NCBI GenBank assembly: GCA_030765055.1
Contig: CM060958.1
Span: 106,647,590-106,711,589 of the forward strand
DNA: 64,000 bases
Direction of reading: 5' to 3'
From: Mantis religiosa
Lineage: Eukaryota; Arthropoda; Insecta; Mantodea; Mantidae
This document shows, in pieces, positions 55,261 through 64,000 of the stretch. Made by a program: the position numbers and the translations under genes. Below the pieces are notes generated by a model. That model ran no database searches and was not told the origin of the DNA. It was given only the letters and a program-made list of their open reading frames with translations. Numbering within the stretch: the first letter of the stretch is position 1; each line of letters opens with the position of its first letter.

Positions 55261-55332
55261 ATCTCGATTAATCGATAGATTAACATTGTTAATCGATTAA
55301 AATTTTGATCGAACTACAGCACTAATTATAAT

Positions 55333-56956
55333 ACATCAATCAGTTTGTAATTAATTGCAACATGAACTTTATACTTCAACGACGCACTTGAAGTTCAGTA
55401 GGTCTCGTTAAAGTATACAATTTTTCAAATAATTTTGTTCGTAGAACATACCATTTTCTTTGTTATCGCTATGTTTAATCTCTTGGATATGTATGTGAAC
55501 AGGATTTCAAGGAATTCCACAGAAATCAACTCTCAAAATTTGCCTATATCGCGCATTCATACCCTTGCAACTATAAAGAAATCTGTAATAAAACGACGTT
55601 TTCAAATGTATATTTAGAGTAATAGGATGTACATAAAAGAACAAACATGTTAATAAAACTAGTGAAAGGCATGTGAGTGCAACACCTTAGTCTGTTTGTG
55701 TTTAAGGACTTAGAAATTGTTGTATTATTTACATATCGTTCGTGGACATATAAACGTTTCTGAAACCAAACTTATAGTGAACACCAGTAAACGAATGGCA
55801 CATTCTAAACATTCATAAAGTGGTACTTTGTAAAGCTTTTATGTGTATATTAATTTCCCACATAATATCCCATTTAAATGAAGCTCTGCTTCCTAGAAGC
55901 GTTTGTGCGGTACTTATATTTTCTCCCACATATAATTACGTATTTCCTCCCTTTCTGTTCCCCTTTCTGTCTCAATTTCCTCTTCTATTTCTTTGATGTT
56001 ATAATATTTATATTTTAAATCCTTTTTAAAACAGCGTGTAAGCATTCAGTAACTAACACCTGCATAATTTTAATCACTTATTTTGTTATCTAAGCACCTT
56101 ACAACATCAGAGAAGTATTAGGGAATATTTTTATAACTAAAACAAGCTTTCATTTCTGTATTTAATAAAAGTAAGAAATAAAAATAATAAACAAACTGTA
56201 TCTAGAAAAATCTCTCATTCTTCATTTTGTAGGTGCTTTATATTAATGATATTATCAACAAAATCTTGTGTGTTGTATACGCAAGATTTTCTCCGTCCTT
56301 ATTCGAATATACTTACAAAGGACATTTCAAATTAACGTAAACATAGCAATGGTTTTACTATAACAGGTGAGTCAGCCGCGCCTTATTCGTTTGCAAGGTA
56401 GGCCACCCATCAAACGTCATGTAAACCTTAGTCCAGTTTTGCGCTTACTAAACTCTTTTGCTTGACGTTTTTAGAAAGAAGAATGCGCAAAATTCAAAGG
56501 AATATCGGCTTAAAGGACAAAACGTACTTTACTGAGAGCGAATTCCGGTTTCCAGGCAATTTTACAAACTTTTAATTAGAGTATATATGGAAAAGTAATT
56601 CAGTAAACGTATCGGAAAATATGGAATTTTCATATGAGTACACTAACTACGTCAGCTAAAAATAAAATGCCGGATTCTTGTTCTTAGAGCAGGAGTGGGC
56701 TGCCAAAAATTAGGAAAAAATTAGAGACACTCCTCAACCATCATGGACGAGTACAGTCAAAACGGACTTAAAGGTGTCTTAAAAGGCTAAATCAAGCACG
56801 AGAATTCGCGAGGTGGCATAGGTATAGCACCAGACATACAAGTCGTACTATTGAACCCAGAAGGTGCTTTCAGGCAAGTCTCGAAATAGCTCAATGGGAT
56901 TATGACGTCTCCTGTGTCCTAACACCCAATGACAAGGTTCGACTCTCAGAATTGTA
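55333..56956. other. No recognised feature
   Basis: AT-rich. The stretch at 56.35-56.95 kb is slightly richer in GC with scattered short frames, but I see no motif. Confidence 0.4.
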
Positions 56957-57924
56957 CGAGCGCTGTTCAATAAAGAATGATCACAATTTTTCTTTCTTTT
57001 TTTTTCTTTTTTTTTCTTTTTTTTTTCTTTTTTTCTTTCTTTTTGTTGGCAACATAGCTTTACTCATCCTCATAGTTTTGATGGTCCTTCTCAAAATAGT
57101 CTCCCCTGAATGCGATGCACTTGTCCCAGCGTTTCTGCCAGTCTTCAAAGACATGCTGGAAATCATTTTTCAGAGATCCTTCAAAATCACCTCCGCAGCC
57201 TTCACCACTGCTTCTGATGATGGTTAATGCCTCCCACGAAGGCGTTCCTTCAAGTTAGGGAATAGAAAAAAGTCATATGGGGGCTAAATCCGGACTATAG
57301 CTAGGGTGAGGGATGCACATCACGTTGATTTTTGCAAGATATTCAGCAACAACATTGGCATTATGCAGCCGCGCATTATCGTGGTGCAGCATCTAGCCTG
57401 CTTCACGGAAATGTGGTCTTCTGCGCCTGATATTGACTTGTAATGTTTTCAGGACATCCCTGTAGTATTGTCCAGTTACTGATGTATGTGCAGGTACAAC
57501 ATGCTGATAAACCATTCCATGAATATCAAAGAATGAGATGACCATAACTTTCCCAGCAGAAGTAACCATTTTTGCTATTTGGGGGTTGGTGATGAAGGAG
57601 ATTTCCACACTGAGCTTTGCTGTTTGCTCTCAGGATCAAAATGATGTAGCCAAGTTTCATCAGCAGTGATTACGTTTGAAAGAAACACCGGATCTTCCTC
57701 TAACATCAACTTTAACTGTGTGTTACCTCCATTGCAGCGGTAGGCGATACTGAACATGTCTAAACTTGCCTCGTTCTCACAAGCGGGAACCAGGAGTACC
57801 AACAATGAAACTACTACGGCGTGTTTGTTTCACATTAAGCTAACAGAATATAATAAGATTGAATTTTGTGCGAAAAATTATGGCCGTAAAAAAATTATGA
57901 TCATTCTTTATTGAACATCCCTCG
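56957..57924 (-). mobile_element. Mariner-A4, deletion derivative with complete TIRs
   Basis: Left CGAGCGCTGTTCAATAAAGA and right the inverse of CGAGGGATGTTCAATAAAGA, both followed inward by ATGATCA, TA outside. A T/C-rich stretch of about 60 bp follows the left TIR. This is the most complete member of the group in the window. Confidence 0.85.
57060..57805 (-). pseudogene. Mariner-A4 transposase remnant
   Basis: Reads ACENEASLDMFSIAYRCNGG, the junction QLKLMLEEDPVFLSN, ITADETWLHHFDPESKQQSS with the first Asp, VWKSPSSPTP, after a stop SAGKVMVISFFDIHGMVYQH, VTGQYYRDVLKTLQVNIRRR, then the second Asp box (broken by a stop: LHHDNARLH in the next frame), and the C-terminal RWDKCIAFRGDYFEK-like end. 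As in A1 and A2, the N-terminal HTH part of the transposase is missing upstream of LEEDP. Confidence 0.78.
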
Positions 57925-59298
57925 TAATTATTTTTTTCTGTTCATCAAAACTTGGAAACCGAATTCAGAATAATTTAATTATAAGGTTCCTGAGGGCATT
58001 AATTACCCAAGAAGGTCATCAGTTCGAGCAATTGCTTCGTTAGAGGAGTCGTGTTCCAGGAATAGCAGATGGGTCATTCCAGCGGCACAAAACATACCAA
58101 TTTGAAACGACATTTTTAATACCACAATAACTCTATGTTTGCAAAATTGTTAACTTTCATGCTAAACTCTGATACTGTAATTTCCATGTTTTCTGTGTAA
58201 AATGTGTATAAATGATCCTTATTTCAATTGGACCTACCGATAGTTGTGTTTAAACAACTGTCTGCTTGTAGTTCACCAATAAAGAAACATAAAAAATGCC
58301 GTAAAACATAAATAAAACAATTAAAAATAGAAATAACATTTTTCAGAATAATAATTGTAAATTATGAGTATTACTCGGTAAATAAAATTAGTATACCTAC
58401 ACAGCAGATTTGAACCACCGTCAAAGCAGACAGATGACATCGTAGTTTTACTCTAGTACCAACTGTGCTATCTAGTAACGTGTGAGATAAACATCCCGTC
58501 TAACATATAGTATTCGCTGGTTCCAGTGAACATTTGCAGACATCGGCTGTCTAATTACGAATATACTACAGGCGATGCGATGACATCTATATTAGTACTA
58601 ATTTCATTGAGTGTTTGCCATCTACGTTAAATACGCGGGTAGATCCTCGTAATGAGGTCGATGTTTTCATGTTCGAGTATAAAACTCGATAATAAGGGAC
58701 AGCTGACTCACCTGGTGTATTCCTTTATAGCTGCAATGGAAATAGATCCCAGTAAACTTTAAGCGGTAGTCAAATATTTTATCCGCCACCATAAGATAAA
58801 AACACATCATTAGCCGATACTTTTGTTGCTGAAAAGTGAACCTCTTACTCTTAGACATGAATAATCAATGCAAAGAATCAAATTACCTCTATCAGAGTCG
58901 ATATAACAGGTCAAGCAGAGGAGTAAACTTAAAATTTGCAAGGCACAAATACATTATTCTTCAGACCTTATATTATAATTTCTTTGCCTATCGATTACGT
59001 CGTAGATGGCTTACTCCGATGTTGTTTTTTTTAGTTATCTTAAAAACAAGAAACAAACATATGACATCTTCAATATACTTTTATAATTAATAATTTAAGT
59101 CGATTTTTTTAGGTAACGGATAAAAATACGTACGGTAGTAGTGAGGTTTCATGTTTATCATGCTCTTCAAGCTCTGCAAGCTTACACCTCGGATGTTACA
59201 TTTTTTCACTCGCTAATAAACTTCAACTTACTTCGCAAGTCCCATAAATAGCTATTAAGAACTGGTTGGTATGTGATGACGTTGAAATTCCATCTCTA
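57925..59298. other. No recognised feature
   Basis: AT-rich; no TIR, SINE head or conserved frame. Confidence 0.4.
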
Positions 59299-60570
59299 CG
59301 AGGGGGTGTCGTAGAGTTTTAATTATCCCCCTTTAAAAATGTCATAGAGAGTTTGTGTTTATATATGCTTGTTAGTTCTTCTCTACGTAGTCACCATCCA
59401 GGTTTACACATTTTCCCAGCGTTTCTTGGCCTTCCGAATACCTTGATTGTAGCAGTCTGCAGAATTCACTTTAAACCACTCTTTCACTTTATTAATGACG
59501 TCATTTCTGTTGTCAAATCGGCAACCACGCAACGGATTCTTCATTTGCGGGAACAAGAGAAAGTCACTTGGTGCGAGATCAGGTGAATAAGGCGGAAGTT
59601 TAAGGTCTCAAAGCCACATTCACTTGTTTTGTCAATTGCAACTTGAGATGAATGAGCTGGTGTATTGTCAGTCAGAAGACGAACAACTTTGGAGAGCATA
59701 CCGCGTCGTTTCTTAATCAGAGCTGCTCGTAACTTGTCCAGAAGATTGCAGTAGTATCTGTCAGTGATGGTTTGACCCTTGACAAGATAATCTGTAAGGA
59801 TGACTCCACGACATTCCCAGAAAACTGAAAATATGACTTTCCCAGCTGAGTCTTGCACATTTGCCTTTTTGAGAGGAGGGGAATCGGTATGTTTCCATTC
59901 CATGCTCATGATCCTTGTCTCTGGATCATGCTCATAGATTTAGGATTCATGCATGGCTTCCAGACGATCAAAAAAATCATCTTCATCCTGTTCCAACAGC
60001 ATCAACAGTTGTCACGCCGTGTTTGCTTTTAGAAAGGGATTATCAAACGTGGAACCCACCGCGCAGACACTTTAGACCTGTGCAGTTCGTCATAGATAAT
60101 TTTTCCACATATCTCAATAACTTAGACGTGTCTCATTCATGATCATTTAGATGGTTGCTCCTCTGTCTTCCAGTATTAAACACTCCACTTTGTTTACTGT
60201 GACAGCATCGTCTGTCATTGACGGTCTACCAGCTCTTGGTTCATCTGTCAGGGACATGTGACCAGTTTGAAAATTCCTTTTCCACCTCACAATAGTGTCA
60301 TACCATGGGCAATCATTTCCATAAACAGCCGTCATCTCATCATGGATTTCCCGGGCAGTTTTGGCCCTCAAATGCAGGAACTTGATCACATTACGAGTCT
60401 CAATTTTCTCCAGCTTACACCTCAGTCACTTCCGGCACTCACTGTAAACAGCAAAAGGACTCAAATCACTGAAACTACCAACTACCGAGGAATCAATGAT
60501 GACACTGAAAAATGTTCATCACTCTAGAATAAAAAATCCCTGGTGATAATTAAAAATTTACCACACCCCG
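59299..60570 (-). mobile_element. Mariner-E2, near full length
   Basis: Left CGAGGGGGTGTCGTAGAGTT and right the inverse of CGGGGTGTGGTAAATTTTTA, both leading to AATTATC; TA outside. About 1.27 kb, the size of a complete mariner. It matches E1 throughout. Confidence 0.88.
59375..60390 (-). pseudogene. Mariner-E2 transposase
   Basis: HTH part IKFLHLRAKTAREIHDEMTA, YGNDCPWYDTIVRWKRNFQT, DEPRAGRPSMTDDAV. Then the LEQDEDDFFDRLEAMHES region, where the first catalytic box reads MHES in place of MDES (Asp to His). A long frame follows: MEWKHTDSPPLKKANVQDSA, GKVIFSVFWECRGVILTDYL, and the second Asp in RLLTDNTPAHSS. A one-base shift spoils the YSPDLAPSD box, whose residues are readable in the next frame, then NPLRGCRF. 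The N-terminal ATG position is changed (MEKIE reads LEKIE). Confidence 0.78.
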
Positions 60571-61006
60571 TAGTAATGAGAAGGACAAAAGGAGTATAAG
60601 GACTGTCCATTTCAGAAAATATCTCTAACTAAATCTCTCCACCGCTAACTATCTTTATATGGAACGTTTCAGATTTTGTCATGGCAAATGAAATGCATGT
60701 CTTGAATCAAGTTCTCTCCATTATAATTATTGTTGCATAGCTGGTAAACCATTAGAGAATAGACAAATTCTAAAATACATCATGATATCCCACAATGGTC
60801 CATTCTGTGTTCCTTATTATTCTTAGGAATTTCAAGATCTATCAAATAAAACCTTCGAGTTGGTTTGAAAGTAATAAAACTTCACATAAATTCTTATAAA
60901 GCTAATGCATTAATTTTATACGAAACATAAAAGCGTCTCAGATCTACAGATACAACATGAAAACAAAGAAATAATTAAAGCTAAAAGTGTAAATTTCCTG
61001 GATCCC

Positions 61007-61090
<84 letters not shown>

Positions 61091-61269
61091 CCACCACCAT
61101 TATCACTTTAATACACAAAATAATGTATATCTCGTAAACTAAGCAATTTATGCATTAATTTTGCGTAAATCTAACCATTTCCAGAAAATTGTTATACTTA
61201 GTTTGAATTTTAAATATCCATACATAAATAAAATTGGAAATTAGGTGAAGTAAAACCCATGGTCCTATA
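60571..61269. other. No recognised gene; contains an ATC microsatellite
   Basis: AT-rich apart from the triplet array at 61008-61089. Confidence 0.45.
61008..61089. repeat. (ATC)n microsatellite
   Basis: About 27 perfect ATC triplets followed by three ACC units. Confidence 0.97.
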
Positions 61270-62530
61270 CGAGGTGTGTTTAAAAAGTATCGGCGCATAG
61301 TGAATTTTGAATTTTCACCGGAAAGGTATAGACGATTTTCGATTGTTTTGTGGCGTTATGTCGGTCATCATGTCCCTCACTTATACAGACAAGCTCGGCT
61401 ATTTTGAACGTTCAGTTAATTTTTTACATACTTTTGCTTGTATGTGTTTTGGCTCGCCTTCCATTTTGCCTATTTCAAAAAATGGGACAAGGAATCTGTA
61501 TCAAATTTTATGTGAAAAACAAAATTAAGTACGCGGATGCATTCCGAATGTTGACTGTGGCATATGGTGAAGCTACCTTGGACAAGAGCAACGTTTATCG
61601 GTGGTACAAAAGTCTCTTAGAAGGTCGAGAAGATGTCAACGACGAAGAGCGTCCCGGAGTCCCGAGCTTGGCAACAACAGACGAAAACATTGAAGAAGTG
61701 AAGAAATTAGTATTGGCCAATCGTCGAATCGCCGTTAGAGAATTTGCCAAGGACCTAAAATATCGATTGTTTCCTGCCATTCAATTTTGACCAATGATTT
61801 GGGCATGAGACGGATCGCAGCATAATTCGTACCAAAGTTACTCAGTTTCAACCAAAAACACCATCGCATTAACGTTGCTAAGGAGATGTTGAACTCTGTT
61901 CAACAGACGACGACCTAAATTTGCTCCAGAGGGTCATATCTGGGTTTATGGTTATGACGTTGAAACTAAAGCCCAATCATTCCAGTGGATTCTGCCACAC
62001 GAGCCAAGACTGAAAAAGCGCAACAAGTTCGGTCGAATGTAAGGGTTTGCTTACAGTTTTCTTCGATTTCAGGGGCGTGTGCATCATGAGCTCTTGCCAC
62101 AGGGTAGTAAAGTCAGTAAGGAATATTACCTGCAAGTTATGTGGAATTTTCGCGAAGCACTCCGCCAGAAACGCCCGGATTTTTGGAAGAACAAAACTTG
62201 ACTTTTGCACCATTATAACGCCCCTGCTCACACATTAATGCGTATTTTTTGCCCAAAACAACACACTAATGATACCGCAGCCACTGTACTCCCTAGACCT
62301 GGCCCCCTTTGACCCCACGATTGAGGGAATAAAGACAGCATCGAAAGAGGAGCTGAACAAGATCACAAAAAAAAAAACAATTTTTTAAAGTGCTTCAAGG
62401 ATTAGAAAAAGCGTTGGCACAGGTGGGGATTACTTTGGAGTGCACAAAATAAATGTTCATAGATAAATAAGTAAATACTTTTTTGAAGAAAAAGACACAA
62501 AATTCCTGATACTTTTTGAAGTACATATAC
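61270..62530 (+). mobile_element. Mariner-F
   Basis: Left CGAGGTGTGTTTAAAAAGTA after TA; the right end GATACTTTTTGAAGTACATA is its worn inverse, followed by TA. About 1.26 kb, near full length, carrying a decayed transposase on the plus strand. Confidence 0.8.
61480..62450 (+). pseudogene. Mariner-F transposase with two catalytic Asp replaced
   Basis: Likely start MGQGICIKFYVKNKIKYADA, then FRMLTVAYGEATLDKSNVYR, EGREDVNDEERPGVPSLATT and VLANRRIAVREFAKDL, an HTH half open for about 100 codons. Past shifts, the first catalytic box reads EGHIWVYGYDVETKAQ, where the family has TGDES/TW (Asp to His). The second reads LLHHYNAPAHTL, where the family has HHDNAPAHT (Asp to Tyr). A LPRPGPL relic marks the third box, and the C-terminus NNFLKC/FKDWKKRWH-like is readable. 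Substituted residues as well as shifts make it inactive. Confidence 0.75.
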
Positions 62531-63597
62531 GGTATGTAAAAGAACCTCAGACCCCTCTGAGCAAACTTATATGCTCTTCCATGTCCAACATAAAGTGAGA
62601 CGTCGATAAAGATGAGGTTAAAGAGTATCCATAAATAAAAAGCATTTCTGAATAAAAATTACGGCCCAAATAATGTCATTTATGATTATGTATTTCAGCT
62701 TCTTTGATCCTTTACTACGAGAAAAATTTTGTATACTCAGTATTTATTAATAATCCATATCACATTCGTTCTTTCCCTTTTTTATTCACCAGTCATCCAA
62801 CTGCTTACCAGTCCCAGTATTGCGTTTTTTTTGGGGGGGAGGGGGGAAGATTTTCAACGTAAAATACCTCTGATGTGCCCTTCAAGAAGCTGTAATTCAA
62901 TTCGCAATCAATTGTTTAATAGTAGTTGATTGATCACGTTCTCTACTTTTAGTTACTAGAACAAAATGTAAAAACAAATGCCAAACATGATATAAACAAA
63001 ATACTCGTTGCTTTTAAGGTCAGTTAATCTCCAGGGAGATGGTATGGATTCTTGTTGAAAACGCATTCATTAGCTCGTTGCTGGAGGAACTTAATGACTT
63101 AGTCCATTTTCAAGGCAGGGATGATGACGGATGCTGAAGAGGATAATACAGTTGGCGGAATAATTGATAGGGAAGTCGATTCCCGAGGGAAAGAGGGGCT
63201 ACCTTACTGCATCTTGGTAAGCAGAAACTCCTGATGCGAGAGAGGAGCCAAAGTGCTTTGGTGGATGATGAAACTTCCGCCATTCCTCAAACAACAAATG
63301 TAACATCGTATATTTATCTCAAAATGCAAGTAAAAGGCCCGTTATCTAAAGAGGTTGTATTCACGTGAATACTATACACTAACCTTACAAAATTTCACTT
63401 TTAAATTTATTTATGGTTAATAGACATTCGTATTACGAACAAATATACAGCAGTTAAAATGATATCTAAGTTTTTCAAAAGATGACGCTAAGTAATGGCT
63501 TACATATTCCATGATTCACAACATCAAAACAAAAGAAACAGCAAGCTGTCTGAAAATCAAATTAATAACAAGGCTAGGAAAAGTTTAATACTGTATA
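62531..63597. other. No recognised feature
   Basis: Short unmatched frames only; GGGGGGGAGGGGGG near 62832-62846 is a local G run. Confidence 0.4.
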
Positions 63598-64000
63598 CGA
63601 GGGTGGCCTGAAAAGTTTCCGACCTAATACAGATACAAGATATTTTTTCAGAATTTGTTTTTCATCATAGGCTCCTTATAACTCTACACACTTCTCTCAG
63701 CGATGCTCCCATCTCTGTAACCCGTCCAAATAGTACTCGGCGTTTTTCTCTGTAAAATAACTGTACACGAAGGTGATTACATCTTCATTTGACGAAAATC
63801 TCCGTCCTCCAAGCACAATTTTCAGAAGAGGGAACAAAAAGTAGCAGCTTGGGGCTAGATCTGGTTAGCAAAGCGGATAGTCAAGCAGTTCAAACAGTAA
63901 TTCGTGAATTTTCACCGTTGTCTTGGTTAAACATGATTTTCTTTTTCTGCAAATCTGGCCGTTTTTCCGTAAATTCTGTCTTCAGCTTGTCAAGTAATGA
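63598..64000 (-). mobile_element. Mariner-C3, cut by the window edge
   Basis: Left end CGAGGGTGGCCTGAAAAGTT after TA, then the minus-strand C-terminus of the mariner-C transposase: readable as EHRWEKC..L, FYREKNAEYYLDGLQRWEHR-like sequence, RFSSNEDVI and the LLDYPLC..DLAPSCYFLF region with damage. The rest lies beyond the window. Confidence 0.8.

Larger units (their letters stand above)
54257..55324 (+). mobile_element. hAT-like element with 8-bp target duplication and nested SINE-C2
   Basis: ATTATAAT occurs immediately outside both ends (54249-54256 and 55325-55332). Ends are TAGTGCTGCGCGAT and the inverse of TAGTGCTGTAGTTCGAT. Inward on both sides are palindromic ATCGATTAA words. An 8-bp duplication and a TAGTG terminus fit hAT superfamily rules. 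A zf-BED-like coding remnant lies near the right end. No dimerisation or DDE domain is visible, so it is non-autonomous. Confidence 0.75.

Overview
The window is eukaryotic, AT-rich and almost entirely repeat-derived. Mariner-like elements with TA target duplications, Penelope-like and other non-LTR retroelements, several tRNA-derived SINE families and long triplet microsatellites point to an insect. A cockroach or termite (Blattodea) is my best guess, but that is inference from the look of the repeats. I find no convincing host gene, no true tRNA or rRNA gene, and no prokaryotic feature.

Layout. 0-0.7 kb: a decayed Ser-rich reading frame and a retroelement-like tag. 2.0-7.1 kb: an old minus-strand non-LTR reverse transcriptase split by two Tc1/mariner elements (T1, T2) that landed 20 bp apart; T1 is itself split by a GC-rich repeat (GC-R1). 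8.4-9.7 kb: two copies of a tRNA-headed SINE (SINE-B). 11-14.4 kb: two mariner-A copies and a TIR element holding a SINE-A. 14.7-17.7 kb: two long (ATT)n-type arrays, the second touching a SINE-like unit. 17.8-20.2 kb: a PIF/Harbinger-like element holding mariner-B1, which holds GC-R2. 21-24.3 kb: a LINE reverse-transcriptase remnant, then a Penelope-like element. 25-26.6 kb: mariner-C1 with a nested SINE-A. 28.4-30.1 kb: a Mutator-like transposase remnant and a maT-like element with a nested SINE-D. 30.9-32.1 kb: mariner-D, with the only long uninterrupted transposase frame (301 codons), which lacks the second catalytic Asp. 33.7-38.9 kb: mariner-C2, SINE-A copies and two LINE 3' ends. 41.5-42.5 kb: a tandem pair of the GC-rich repeat. 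43.4-44.6 and 59.3-60.6 kb: mariner-E1 and E2. 46.5-49.9 kb: SINE-A, SINE-E copies (one head-to-head pair), a second Penelope-like 3' end, and mariner-H cut by SINE-B. 51.2-57.9 kb: fragments of mariner-A and G, SINE-C, mariner-B2, SINE-A, an hAT-like element and mariner-A4. 61.3-64 kb: mariner-F and the start of mariner-C3.

The parts do not work together as a pathway. They record successive transposition: autonomous copies decayed, deletion derivatives of mariner A and B spread, and SINEs (moved in trans by LINE enzymes) and the GC-rich repeat landed inside older DNA transposons. The least explained items are the GC-rich repeat family (four copies, one with an 11-bp target duplication) and the in-frame catalytic-site deletion in mariner-D.
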